From contig UQCM01000040.1 of NCBI GenBank assembly GCA_900539525.1, positions 1-26,075 on the forward strand: a stretch of DNA of 26,075 nt, in the 5' to 3' direction. This DNA comes from an uncultured Blautia sp. Lineage in GTDB: Bacteria > Bacillota > Clostridia > Lachnospirales > Lachnospiraceae. The position numbers and the translations under genes are program-made. Below are positions 14,694 through 22,379 of this stretch, piece by piece. How positions within the stretch are numbered: position 1 is the stretch's first letter; every line of letters starts with the position of its first letter. The notes below the pieces were generated by a model. It was given only the letters and a program-made list of their open reading frames with translations. It was not told the DNA's origin and ran no database searches.

Positions 14694-16074
14694 ATTTCAT
14701 AAAATACTCTTTCGTAAGTCTGACAACCGTTCCCGACAGCAGGAAAAGCGCGATCAGGTTCGGGATCGACATCAGACCGTTAAAGGTTTCTGCAATGCTC
14801 CATAAAAGCCCCAGATCAACGGTAGCTCCCAGAATCGCAACGAGAGAATAGACTACCATAAATGGTTTGATCACTTTTTCAGAAAAAAGAAATTCAATAC
14901 AGCGTGCACCGTACAGTCCCCAGCCGATAATCGTGGAAAATGCAAAGCAGCACAGAGCCACAGCCGTAAACACACTCGCCCAGCTTCCATAAGTAGCGGT
15001 AAAACCGGAAATCGTGAGCTCAGCACCGGCAGCCGAACCATAATGAACAGCTGTTCCGCTGCACAGGATGACAAGTGCTGTCAGAGTACAGATAATGATC
15101 GTGTCCGCAAATACTTCAAAGATTCCGAAAAGTCCCTGTTTTACGGGCTCCCTGGTATCCGCACATGCATGAGCGATTGAGCCGGTACCCAGTCCCGCCT
15201 CGTTGGAAAAAATTCCCCTGGCAACACCCTTTTTCATGGATGTGAAAAAGCTGCCTACAATACCCCCGGTGACAGCCGCAGGTTTAAAAGCTCCTGAAAG
15301 GATAGCTCCAAACACGCCGGGTACACGGTTCAGATTCAGGAGAACAACTCCGAGCGCAAGAATAATATACAGCACAGCCATAAACGGAACGAGCTTTTCC
15401 GTCACTCTTCCGATTCTCTTGATTCCTCCAAGAAGAACCAGGGCAACTGCAAGTGCAATCAGGATCCCGATCACAAGATTCAGCGTTCCGACCGCCGAAT
15501 CAGAAATCAAATGAAAGTTTAAAAGTGCGGAATTAATCGCTGTCGTTATTGTATTGACCTGCGTAGCATTCCCGGTGCCAAATACGGTAAGAACACCAAA
15601 AACAGAAAACGCTGCCGCCAGCCAGTGCCAGTGTTTTGCAAGACCGTTTTTTATATAGTACATAGGACCGCCGACCCAGTCTCCGTGAGTATTCTTCTCA
15701 CGAAAATGTACTGCCAGTGTGACTTCAGAGAATTTGGTACACATTCCAAGCAGCGCAGATATCCACATCCAGAACACAGCTCCCGGGCCGCCAATCGCTA
15801 TGGCACCGGCTACACCGGCAATATTTCCTGTACCGACAGTGGCAGCTAAAGCGGTACACACTGCCTGAAAGGGTGTAAGTGCACCATCTGAAGCATCCTG
15901 TTTGCGGAACATTCTTCCAACAGTATTTTTCAAAGCATACTTAAACTTTCGAATCTGTATAAATCGTGTGCGAAAGCTGAGATAGAGGCCGACACCGATG
16001 ATACAGATCATAGCCGGAACACCCCAGATAAAGTTGTTGACTGCAGTATTGATCATTTCGATTGTCTTTAGCAT
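14692..16074 (-). CDS. AGCS-family sodium:alanine/glycine symporter
   Basis: This is a 460-residue integral membrane protein of the alanine/glycine:cation symporter family (AgcS, DagA, AlsT). It imports alanine or glycine with sodium. Family signatures seen: GTGNIAGVAGAIAIGGPGA and FWMWISALLGMCTKFSEVTL (about 75-120), the GGPMYYIKNGL motif (about 135), and FSNEAGLGTGSIAHACADT (about 285), with ten or so membrane helices. The length is usual for the family. The start has GGAAGG 8 nt before ATG, and a TATAAT (plus-strand 16101-16106) about 27 nt upstream may serve as a near promoter. A small membrane frame ends 7 nt inside this gene and carries a terminator-like hairpin, which suggests leader control. 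Confidence 0.92.
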   Translation of the reverse strand: MLKTIEMINTAVNNFIWGVPAMICIIGVGLYLSFRTRFIQIRKFKYALKNTVGRMFRKQDASDGALTPFQAVCTALAATVGTGNIAGVAGAIAIGGPGAVFWMWISALLGMCTKFSEVTLAVHFREKNTHGDWVGGPMYYIKNGLAKHWHWLAAAFSVFGVLTVFGTGNATQVNTITTAINSALLNFHLISDSAVGTLNLVIGILIALAVALVLLGGIKRIGRVTEKLVPFMAVLYIILALGVVLLNLNRVPGVFGAILSGAFKPAAVTGGIVGSFFTSMKKGVARGIFSNEAGLGTGSIAHACADTREPVKQGLFGIFEVFADTIIICTLTALVILCSGTAVHYGSAAGAELTISGFTATYGSWASVFTAVALCCFAFSTIIGWGLYGARCIEFLFSEKVIKPFMVVYSLVAILGATVDLGLLWSIAETFNGLMSIPNLIALFLLSGTVVRLTKEYFMK

Positions 16075-16409
16075 AAGTTCATCCTTCCCTGAATGGTATA
16101 ATTATATCCCGATACCTGCACTGGTATGGGCAGATAGTAAGAAAATGATACCATATGAAACAGAAAAAGTACAGAAAAAAGTCCCCCGGCTATGTGTCTG
16201 CCGAGGGACCATGGTAACTGTTCAGATCCATACATGAGCAAAAGAAAAGCCAGAAAGGAAACCCATATATCCAGTCCTGTTTTTCTCTCCTCCTTCTTTA
16301 CATACCGGTGCTCCATGACACTTTGATACACTGATTCTGAAATCGTCTCACACGCCACCTGTTGTTCCGTTTCTCCAATCACATCCAGCATATTCTCACA
16401 GGCATACAA
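16068..16409 (-). CDS. Small membrane protein upstream of the symporter, apparent frameshift at a T8 tract
   Basis: The open frame has 113 codons: an acidic helical start (NMLDVIGETEQQVACETISE), then a hydrophobic hairpin (IWVSFLAFLLLMYGSEQLPW and AGGLFSVLFLFHMVSFSYYL). ATG 16409 lacks a ribosome binding site. GAGGAG lies 5 nt before ATG 16443, which reads MNAKDFF and then hits TGA at a run of eight T. With seven T it would continue as EFFRLYACENMLDV in this frame, giving a 124-residue protein. So it is a slippage-dependent or phase-variable gene, or a broken one. Its end overlaps the symporter start by 7 nt. I do not recognise the family. Confidence 0.5.
   Translation of the reverse strand: MYACENMLDVIGETEQQVACETISESVYQSVMEHRYVKKEERKTGLDIWVSFLAFLLLMYGSEQLPWSLGRHIAGGLFSVLFLFHMVSFSYYLPIPVQVSGYNYTIQGRMNLC
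16175..16209 (-). terminator. Strong intrinsic terminator inside the small frame, 100 nt before the symporter
   Basis: On the minus strand GTCCCTCGGC and GCCGGGGGAC form a 10-bp stem with one mismatch around AGACACATA, followed by TTTTTT. It lies within the coding frame of the small membrane protein (WSLGRHIAGG) and upstream of the symporter, so it would act as an attenuator if the two share a transcript. Translation through it would open the hairpin. Confidence 0.6.
16214..16226 (+). repeat. Copy of the dispersed GTAACTGTTCAGA motif
   Basis: GTAACTGTTCAGA on the plus strand, directly next to the attenuator hairpin and within the small membrane frame (SEQLPW on the other strand). Confidence 0.4.
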
Positions 16410-16614
16410 CCGAAAGAATTCAAAAAAAATCTTTTGCGTTCATTCCAACTCCTCATAATTTTAAAATACACTCTGTAAAATCATTATGGCACGACCAGTA
16501 ACTAAAATGCATAACTTCACACATTTGCATCACATAGTTGCTGTATATTACTTTTTTGTAAAGGGATTGTTATAATTTTGTAATATTCAGAAAGGAGTGA
16601 TGCGTCGGATTTTT

Positions 16615-16667
16615 GTAACGGTTCAGAAGCACAGACCATCCATCCGTCTGCTGCTCTGAACCGTTAC
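16615..16667. repeat. Perfect 13-bp inverted repeat, the paired form of the dispersed motif
   Basis: GTAACGGTTCAGA (16615-16627) and TCTGAACCGTTAC (16655-16667) are exact reverse complements, with CAGAC/GTCTG pairing further in the loop. The arms differ from the dispersed GTAACTGTTCAGA motif by one base. On the minus strand it is followed by A, not T, so it is not a normal terminator for murF. It stands in the gap of about 330 nt between murF and the small membrane frame. Confidence 0.6.
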
Positions 16668-16677
16668 CTGCTTTCTG

Positions 16678-16753
16678 CTGCCGGACAGCAACAGGCACTG
16701 ATACTCCAGACAGGATCTTAGCCAATCTCTCCTGTGCCGCAGCTGTCCGGCAG
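16678..16753. repeat. Second long hairpin after murF (12-bp perfect arms)
   Basis: CTGCCGGACAGC (16678-16689) and GCTGTCCGGCAG (16742-16753) pair perfectly, and GGCAC/GTGCC (16694-16698 and 16734-16738) pair inside. It begins 22 nt after the murF stop. It may protect the 3' end of the murF message or belong to a mobile palindromic element together with the neighbouring hairpin. The rest of the gap (16444-16614) is AT-rich and holds a possible extended -10 (TGCCATAAT, minus strand near 16485-16493) for the downstream transcript. Confidence 0.55.
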
Positions 16754-16774
16754 ATATGACAGGAATCTTTGTTC

Positions 16775-18145
16775 CTACATATTCTGCAGGCTCTCTACGA
16801 TCCTTTCAAAGTGCATGCCATGAGATGCCTTTACCAGAATCGTATCTTCCGGCTGCACGATTTTTGGCAATACTTCCAGAAGTGCCTCCATGGTCGGCAC
16901 CCGAAGTACCTCCTGACAGCCTCCTGTCTGAAAGGCCGCTTCAGCGATATGACGGCTCAGTTCTCCGACACAGATCAGAAGATCGATTTTATTCTTTACC
17001 GCATGGACTCCTATACCTGCATGCATCTCTTCTGTATTTTCACCCAGTTCAAACATGTCTCCCAGAATGGCCACCTTGCGATGTTCCGCATCCTTTAACA
17101 CATCCAGGGATGCTTTCATAGATACCGGATTGGCATTGTAGCAGTCATCGATGATGAGCATATCTCCCTTCTCGATGATGTGAAAACGTCCACCCAGAGC
17201 CTTCAGTTTTTCAATTCCCGCCCGGATCTCCTCCAGGGACAGTCCCATGGAGATTCCCACAGCCGTAGCAGCCAGTGCGTTCAGGACCATATGGTATCCC
17301 GGTATCGGTATCTGTACTGAAAAGCTCTCATCCCCCGCATGGATCCGGCACCGGATGCCCCGAAGCCCTTTCGGTTCGATCTCATCCGCATAGATTTCTC
17401 TTCCGCTTTCCACACCGAAAAATACGGGACGGATTCCCTTTACTTCTTCGATGGTCGAAAGCTTGTCGTCGTCTCCATTCAGGATAATGGCTCCATTCTC
17501 TGAAAGATAATCAAAGATTTCCGTCTTTGCACGGAGAACTCCGTCCCTGTCCTTCAGAAATTCCAGATGACACTGACCGATGTTGGTGATCACGCACACA
17601 TCCGGGCGTGCGATTTTACTCAACCGGTGCATTTCCCCAAAATCACTGATCCCCATCTCCAAAACGGCAACCTGATGCTCCTCTCTGAGACGGAAGATCG
17701 TCAGTGGCAGGCCAAGCTCATTGTTAAAGTTCCCAAGTGTTTTTAAGACATGATATTTTTCTGCTAGTACAGAGGCGATTACTTCCTTTGTGCTGGTCTT
17801 TCCCACGCTTCCGGTGATACCTACCACCCGGATATCCAGCTGCCTGCGGTAATACTCCGCCATATCCTTCACTGCCTGAAGGGAAGATTCCACACGGATC
17901 CAGGCTCCTTCCGACTGCTCCAGTTCCTGTTCGGAAATCACACACAGTGCTCCCTTCTCAAATACCGACGGGATATAGTCGTGCCCGTCCACTCTCTCAC
18001 CCTTTACTGCCACAAACAGACAGCCATCTTCTGCCTGCCTGCTGTCTGTGGTGATACTCACGATTTCCTGTCTGCCCTGTTCTTCTGTTCCATGATAAAT
18101 ACCGCCACAGACTTCTGCGATACGGTGTGGAGTCATATTTTTCAT
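16775..18145 (-). CDS. murF: UDP-N-acetylmuramoyl-tripeptide--D-alanyl-D-alanine ligase
   Basis: MurF joins D-Ala-D-Ala to UDP-MurNAc-tripeptide with ATP in the cytoplasm, the last soluble step of the peptidoglycan monomer. The 456 residues show the Mur ligase order: an N-terminal substrate domain (SITTDSRQAEDGCLFVAVKGERVDGHDY), the ATP loop GITGSVGKTSTKE at about 109-121, the central-domain NFNNELGLPLTIF and LEMGISDFGEMHRLSKIARP (typical MurF), and the C-terminal IDDCYNANPVSMKASLDVL. ATG 18145 gives a family-like start MKNMTPHRIAEVCGG; the longer in-frame start at 18229 would run into the palindromic element. Ddl, which makes its dipeptide substrate, is the gene upstream on the same strand. 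Confidence 0.95.
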   Translation of the reverse strand: MKNMTPHRIAEVCGGIYHGTEEQGRQEIVSITTDSRQAEDGCLFVAVKGERVDGHDYIPSVFEKGALCVISEQELEQSEGAWIRVESSLQAVKDMAEYYRRQLDIRVVGITGSVGKTSTKEVIASVLAEKYHVLKTLGNFNNELGLPLTIFRLREEHQVAVLEMGISDFGEMHRLSKIARPDVCVITNIGQCHLEFLKDRDGVLRAKTEIFDYLSENGAIILNGDDDKLSTIEEVKGIRPVFFGVESGREIYADEIEPKGLRGIRCRIHAGDESFSVQIPIPGYHMVLNALAATAVGISMGLSLEEIRAGIEKLKALGGRFHIIEKGDMLIIDDCYNANPVSMKASLDVLKDAEHRKVAILGDMFELGENTEEMHAGIGVHAVKNKIDLLICVGELSRHIAEAAFQTGGCQEVLRVPTMEALLEVLPKIVQPEDTILVKASHGMHFERIVESLQNM

Positions 18146-18166
18146 ATTTCTTTCACCCTTTACATT

Positions 18167-18341
18167 CAAGTACGCCTTGGCGTACTTGCCGCGGTGTGGT
18201 CGAATGCGAAGCATTCTTCCACTGACCACGCCTGCGATCCGCCGGAGGCTTTATCTTGGAAGGAGATTGGACTCCCACCAAGACAAATTTGTTTTACTCA
18301 CCACCTATAGAGGTGGGAGTCTTATCTACTTCCAAGATAAA
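18167..18341. repeat. 175-nt cluster of three nested hairpins between ddl and murF (candidate palindromic mobile element)
   Basis: Three structures fill this gap. First, CAAGTACGCC-TT-GGCGTACTTG (18167-18188), a 10-bp perfect hairpin. Second, GTGGTC/GACCAC (18196-18229) enclosing GAATGC-GAA-GCATTC. Third, TTTATCTTGGAAG/CTTCCAAGATAAA (18250-18262 and 18329-18341), a 13-bp perfect stem, then a 7 by 7 internal loop, then GACTCCCACC/GGTGGGAGTC (18270-18279 and 18312-18321). No coding frame is evident. Such sub-terminal hairpin sets resemble IS200/IS605-derived palindromic elements. It may also act on the ddl-murF message. Confidence 0.65.
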
Positions 18342-18346
18342 CGTTC

Positions 18347-19375
18347 TCAATGGTTGCTGCTTACTTCGATCAGTTTCTCACAGAGATCTGCAAAGGACAT
18401 GCCCAGTGCCTGTGCCTCCTGCGGGAGCAGGCTGGTAGGCGTCATCCCCGGCAGCGTGTTCGCCTCGAGACAGAACATCTCTCCTGCTTCATTCATCAGA
18501 AAGTCAATGCGGCCGTAGCTCTGCAGGCGCAATGCTTCGTATGCCTTTACCGCATATCCCTGCATCTCCTCCGTCTGCTCTTCGGTAAGTTCTGCCGGGC
18601 AGGTCTCGATCGTACTTCCCGGCTGATATTTATTTTTATAGTCATAAAAGCCTTGAAGCGGTGCGATCTCAATGATCGGATAAGCCACACCATCTACCAC
18701 ACCTACGGAAAACTCCCTGCCTTTGACATAGGCTTCGATCACTACCTCCGGCTCGTAATCAAAGGCCTCCTCCAGAGCCTTTTCAAAGGCTTCCTCTGTT
18801 TCTGTGATGTAGACACCCACACTGGAGCCTCCACAGCAGGTCTTTACCACACAGGGGAGTCCCACCCCATACTCTGCTGCAGTTCTGCGCGGTTCATCCT
18901 TATGTATCAGCACGCCCGCCGGGGTCGGTACCCCGTTTTCCCGGAAAATCTGTTTTGACAGGCCTTTATCCATAGCAAGAGCGCTGCCCAGATAACCGCT
19001 TCCCGTGTACGAAATGCCAAACAGGTCAAAAACCGCCTGCACCTTTCCATTCTCTCCATTCTCCCCATGGAGTGCCATAAATACCATATCTGCCGCCTTG
19101 CACAGCGCAAGGACCTGTGGACCGAAGAACTCTTTTCCCGCAGCTACACATTCTGCAACGCGGCTGTCGAAGCTTCTGATATAAGCTGCCGCTTTCTCTA
19201 TATCATACACCTCCTTAAAGGCCTCCTGCGGATCGGCGCCCTCCTGCCCGAAATATACATCCAGCAGAATCGCCCTGTGACCCTTTTCTCTCAATGCCTC
19301 GCAAACCTTTGTACCTGACACGATGGAAATCTCCCTCTCCGTGCTGATACCTCCTGCCAGAACTACTATTTTCAT
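18347..19375 (-). CDS. ddl: D-alanine--D-alanine ligase
   Basis: Ddl makes the D-Ala-D-Ala dipeptide with ATP, in the cytoplasm, for MurF. The 342 residues begin VVLAGGISTEREISIVSG, with the binding Glu near residue 15. Then come ALHGENGENGKVQAVFDLFGI, the ATP-grasp loop CCGGSSVGVY, the omega-loop Tyr in FYDYKNKYQPGST, the metal ligands in GRIDFLMNEAG and FCLEANTLPGMTPTSLLPQ. Tyr in the KY position favours D-Ala as acceptor over D-lactate, so this is a housekeeping enzyme and not a vancomycin-resistance ligase. It starts 11 nt after the L,D-transpeptidase stop and very likely shares its transcript. Confidence 0.95.
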   Translation of the reverse strand: MKIVVLAGGISTEREISIVSGTKVCEALREKGHRAILLDVYFGQEGADPQEAFKEVYDIEKAAAYIRSFDSRVAECVAAGKEFFGPQVLALCKAADMVFMALHGENGENGKVQAVFDLFGISYTGSGYLGSALAMDKGLSKQIFRENGVPTPAGVLIHKDEPRRTAAEYGVGLPCVVKTCCGGSSVGVYITETEEAFEKALEEAFDYEPEVVIEAYVKGREFSVGVVDGVAYPIIEIAPLQGFYDYKNKYQPGSTIETCPAELTEEQTEEMQGYAVKAYEALRLQSYGRIDFLMNEAGEMFCLEANTLPGMTPTSLLPQEAQALGMSFADLCEKLIEVSSNH

Positions 19376-19386
19376 ATGCCTCCTCC

Positions 19387-20931
19387 TTAATCCATATCCA
19401 CAACCGGGAGCTTATCACTCTCGTCCTGTTTATTTTCCTCTCCGGTTCCATTCTTTTTCCGATCCGTGACATCTTCCCCTTTTTCATTGATCACTCTTGT
19501 CTCAGGGGGCTGCGGAATATTTGTGGTACTGCCGCCCTGATCCGTTGCACCACCATAGCAGATGACCGGATCTCCGATGGAAATATTTTCGAAAATAATC
19601 TTTGCCTGCTGCCAGGGTGTATTGATACATCCGTGGGACCCACTTGTCTTATAGATCGAACCGCCATAGCTATCTCTCCACTTGGAATCATGGATACCCA
19701 CTCCGTCGGAAAACGGCATCCAGAAATCCACCGGTGTCTTGTAATCCTCACCCTTTAGAATTGCCTTTTCCTCTTTATTGTATATACAGAAGATTCCTTC
19801 AGGAGAACCCCATTTTTTACTGGTGTTCCCTGTGACGACCGGTGTATCTACCAGAAGCTTTCCATCCTTGTAGAACCACATCCGCTGGTTTGTATAGTCG
19901 ATCTCCACATAAGTGTCACCAATGTCATTTCCATCTTCCCCGTACGTCCTTGCCGACTCCAGATAGACAGGCGTGCGCTCCGTTGACTCCGCCTTCTTTA
20001 AGATTTCCAGCAGGGCATCCACCTCTGTGGCCTCGTCGATCTTCCATCCATAGGTCTTATGCTTCACGGAAACGGTCTCACCCAGAGAAGTGGTAAAATC
20101 CATTTTATTTCCAAAGGTGTCATATTTCTTTGACAGTGCTGTCATCCAGTCGGCCACCTTGTTCCAGTTAAACGATACATTCAGGTCATCGTCCATCGTC
20201 ATCCAGTCGCGGATCGTGCTGTAGTCCAGGATCTCCCTGGCGTCGCCGATCTTATATGTAATCACCTCATGAAAATATTGATTCAGCTTCTCTGCTCTTT
20301 TCTTAAGCTTTTCATCTTCGGAAGTAATGGCAGGCTTTCTGTAGCAGTCAGCCGCCTCCAGATCCACCTCCGTCTGTCCGGCATCGACAGCTGCTTTCAC
20401 GACCTCCCAGGTCTTTTCGGCATCCAGCTCATTCCCTTCTACTTCCGGCTCGATCTGATATCCGTCCTCCGTCTCCTTCAGCTCTGCATCCTTCGGCTTC
20501 GTCACATTCTTCTCATCCAGACACTCGAGAGCGTCGACGGCCTTTTTCAGCATCCCCTCATCATAGGTCGTCTGTGCTGTCATCGTATAAGTAGTCGGAT
20601 TAAAATATGCCGACAGCCAGAAGAAGGAATTCTGCTCATTTTTCAGAGCCTGGACCGCTCCATCGGATACATAGGAAAAATCCATCAGTCCCCCGTCGAT
20701 CGCCTCAGCCTTCCCATCTCTGAGATTCAGAAGAATCGTATAATCCTGTACATCCGTGGCAATCAGCTCCTCCACCTGTTCCACGGTCTTCCCGGATGCA
20801 TCGATCCCGTTAATCTCAGATCCCGGAAAGAAACGGTTGATAAAATAAACACTCACTCCCAGATAGATAGCGATCATAATCAGAAACACTACACTAAACA
20901 CAAATAAAACTGTCTTTGTACCTTTCTTCAT
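19387..20931 (-). CDS. L,D-transpeptidase (YkuD) with peptidoglycan-binding domains
   Basis: This membrane-anchored peptidoglycan cross-linking enzyme of 514 residues has an N-terminal signal anchor (TVLFVFSVVFLIMIAIYLGVSVYF, about 7-30), two PG_binding_4-type domains (about 35-320, including GSEINGIDASGKTVEQVEEL), then a YkuD catalytic domain (about 335-460) with HDSKW, and the active-site motif SHGCIN, Cys435. The last 50 residues are polar and disordered. Such enzymes form 3-3 cross-links using an L,D linkage and resist many beta-lactams except carbapenems. It is the first gene of an ldt-ddl-murF run, which puts precursor supply and cross-linking under one promoter. Confidence 0.9.
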   Translation of the reverse strand: MKKGTKTVLFVFSVVFLIMIAIYLGVSVYFINRFFPGSEINGIDASGKTVEQVEELIATDVQDYTILLNLRDGKAEAIDGGLMDFSYVSDGAVQALKNEQNSFFWLSAYFNPTTYTMTAQTTYDEGMLKKAVDALECLDEKNVTKPKDAELKETEDGYQIEPEVEGNELDAEKTWEVVKAAVDAGQTEVDLEAADCYRKPAITSEDEKLKKRAEKLNQYFHEVITYKIGDAREILDYSTIRDWMTMDDDLNVSFNWNKVADWMTALSKKYDTFGNKMDFTTSLGETVSVKHKTYGWKIDEATEVDALLEILKKAESTERTPVYLESARTYGEDGNDIGDTYVEIDYTNQRMWFYKDGKLLVDTPVVTGNTSKKWGSPEGIFCIYNKEEKAILKGEDYKTPVDFWMPFSDGVGIHDSKWRDSYGGSIYKTSGSHGCINTPWQQAKIIFENISIGDPVICYGGATDQGGSTTNIPQPPETRVINEKGEDVTDRKKNGTGEENKQDESDKLPVVDMD

Positions 20932-20985
20932 ACCCCTTATCCTTTACTAAATAATCGTTTCATTATTACTTTGCTCTACCCTCAC

Positions 20986-21013
20986 ATTTTATCACGTATC
21001 CCTGAAATGTAAA
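20986..21013 (-). promoter_or_regulatory. Promoter of the ldt-ddl-murF run
   Basis: On the minus strand TTTACA (21008-21013), a 16-nt spacer and TAAAAT (20986-20991). The leader of about 45 nt leads to AAGGGGT and ATG 20931. It lies in the divergent gap with the TetR gene. Confidence 0.5.
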
Positions 21014-21095
21014 TAAACGATTTGTAAATCATACGGGTTTGCATGCATTTTTCACAGGATTTTCATTGAAAAATATGCGGTTTTTTCAGAAGCAT

Positions 21096-21117
21096 TTATT
21101 GACTATATGGTCAATAA
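21096..21117. promoter_or_regulatory. Likely TetR operator, perfect 8-bp inverted repeat
   Basis: TTATTGAC-TATATG-GTCAATAA is a perfect 8-bp inverted repeat with a 6-nt centre. It covers the -35 box of the promoter at 21099-21127, directly upstream of the TetR gene, so autorepression is the simplest reading. Confidence 0.65.
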
Positions 21118-21127
21118 GTTGTAGTAT
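21099..21127 (+). promoter_or_regulatory. Promoter of the TetR / antiporter pair
   Basis: TTGACT (21099-21104), a 17-nt spacer and TAGTAT (21122-21127). The -35 box is inside the inverted-repeat operator. A leader of about 110 nt follows before ATG 21245. Confidence 0.5.
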
Positions 21128-21244
21128 ATATCCGCAGGTGAAAAGTATCTCCTTGCCCGCCGTCTAATGTTCTGCACACTTGGGGCAGGGAATGCTTATC
21201 TGCGTTCATTTTATGAAGGTGTATAGGAAGAAAGGGATGTGCAT

Positions 21245-21862
21245 ATGAAACAGGAAGAAAGGACAGAATTAACAAGAGCAAAGATACTGGATGCAGCCAT
21301 GGAAGAGTTTGGCAAAAGCGGCTATAACGGCGGCAGTATCAACAATATCTGCAAAAGAGGAATTCATAAGGGACTCGTCTACCATAACTTTAAAGACAAA
21401 GATGAACTGTACATTCTCTGTGTAAAAAAAAGCTGTGACCATCTGGTAAATTATATGGAACAGGTAAATGCAGAAGAGAGCATCGAACACTATATGAGTG
21501 CCCGTATGCGGTTTTTCAGGGAACACCGGTCCGAAGCATATATCTTTTTCGAAGCCCTGCTGGATCCGCCGGAGCATCTGAAAGAGCCGGTCTCAGAAAG
21601 TCTGAAAGCCTTTGACAACCTGAATCTCCGGATATATAAAAAGACCATATCCCGGCTGTCTCTGCGTCCCGATGTTACCGACGAAGACGCACTGCACTAC
21701 TTTTCACTGTTTCAGAAAATGTTTAACGGATACTTCTGCAGCCCTGCCTTCCAGAATACGGATCTTGAAACAAAGGTAGAGGCTCACGAAACAAATATCC
21801 CGCGGATTCTAGACTTTTTCCTTTATGGAATCGCAGAAAGGAGTGAAACAAAATCATGCTGA
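21245..21862 (+). CDS. TetR-family transcriptional regulator
   Basis: The product has 205 residues. The N-terminal helix-turn-helix is plain: ELTRAKILDAAMEEFGKSGY, NGGSINNICKRGIHKGLVYH, then NFKDKDELYILCVKKS (about residues 8-63). The C-terminal ligand domain is helical and diverse. I chose ATG 21245 with AAAGGG about 9 nt upstream; GTG 21239 in frame is an alternative. It overlaps the truncated antiporter gene by 7 nt, and a perfect inverted repeat covers its promoter. In related loci such a regulator usually controls the transporter that follows it. The ligand is unknown. Confidence 0.85.
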   Translation: MKQEERTELTRAKILDAAMEEFGKSGYNGGSINNICKRGIHKGLVYHNFKDKDELYILCVKKSCDHLVNYMEQVNAEESIEHYMSARMRFFREHRSEAYIFFEALLDPPEHLKEPVSESLKAFDNLNLRIYKKTISRLSLRPDVTDEDALHYFSLFQKMFNGYFCSPAFQNTDLETKVEAHETNIPRILDFFLYGIAERSETKSC

Positions 21863-22332
21863 TGGGTGTGGCCTACTCTGCTGTATTCCCCAACATGCTG
21901 AAAGAAGATCAGCTGGAGCGGCTTGTGAAACTGTTTAATCCCATTCTGGGCATCAGCCTTCTGGCAGCCATTGTGGATCTCGGGTCACCGCTGGATTACC
22001 ATCTGATCCTGGGAGCAGGCCTTTATACCTTCGTCTATATCGCTGCACGTGCCTGCGGTAAATACTTCTGTGCAAGATTTGGTGCAAAATCCACAAAAAT
22101 GCCTGTCACCGTCCAGAAATATCTTGGATTCACCCTGCTGCCTCACTCCGGAGTATTCCTCGTATTTACCGGGATCATCTGCTCTGTACTGGCAGGACCG
22201 GAACCGGAGCTTGCCCGGATCGTAACAGGAACCATTGCGGCAGCTGCTGTTATCAATGAGATCATCGCAGTAATCGCCGCCAAAAAGGGCTTTGAGGCAG
22301 CCGGTGAGATAAGGGGGAATCAGGCAGTATAA
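21856..22332 (+). CDS. Truncated cation:proton antiporter (C-terminal part)
   Basis: The 158 residues match only the C-terminal part of CPA-type sodium or potassium:proton antiporters, normally around 400 residues. The segment starts within the region I recall as GMAFSAVFxNM (here MGVAYSAVFPNMLKEDQLER). It runs through NPILGISLLAAIVDLGSPLDY, ACGKYFCARFGAKSTKMP, KYLGFTLLPHSGVFLVFTG and ends with AAAAVINEIIAVIAAKKGF. The four or five remaining helices cannot form the usual ion path alone. AAAGGAG lies about 12 nt upstream of ATG 21856, and the gene overlaps the TetR gene by 7 nt, so a deletion has joined the regulator's end to the middle of its transporter. It may be dead or a relic peptide. 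Confidence 0.6.
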   Translation: MLMGVAYSAVFPNMLKEDQLERLVKLFNPILGISLLAAIVDLGSPLDYHLILGAGLYTFVYIAARACGKYFCARFGAKSTKMPVTVQKYLGFTLLPHSGVFLVFTGIICSVLAGPEPELARIVTGTIAAAAVINEIIAVIAAKKGFEAAGEIRGNQAV

Positions 22333-22340
22333 GAATTTCT

Positions 22341-22379
22341 TCTCACACTGCCTTTTCGATTGCAAAAGACAGTGTGAGA
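22341..22379. terminator. Long hairpin between the convergent antiporter and lacM genes
   Basis: TCTCACACTG (22341-22350) and CAGTGTGAGA (22370-22379) pair perfectly, with CTTTT/AAAAG inside. It begins nine bases after the antiporter stop and covers the last codons of lacM, so it can serve both converging transcripts. The T tract on either side is weak. Confidence 0.45.

Noticed and set aside
16068..16443. Glycine riboswitch upstream of the AGCS symporter
   Set aside because: These riboswitches often precede such genes, but I saw none of the conserved glycine-aptamer segments; the space is a coding frame.
20269..20907. 212-codon plus-strand frame opposite the L,D-transpeptidase, and similar ones at 18350-18958 and 24504-25184
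   Set aside because: Each mirrors a well-supported gene on the minus strand, is rich in Leu, Cys and His and shows no motif.
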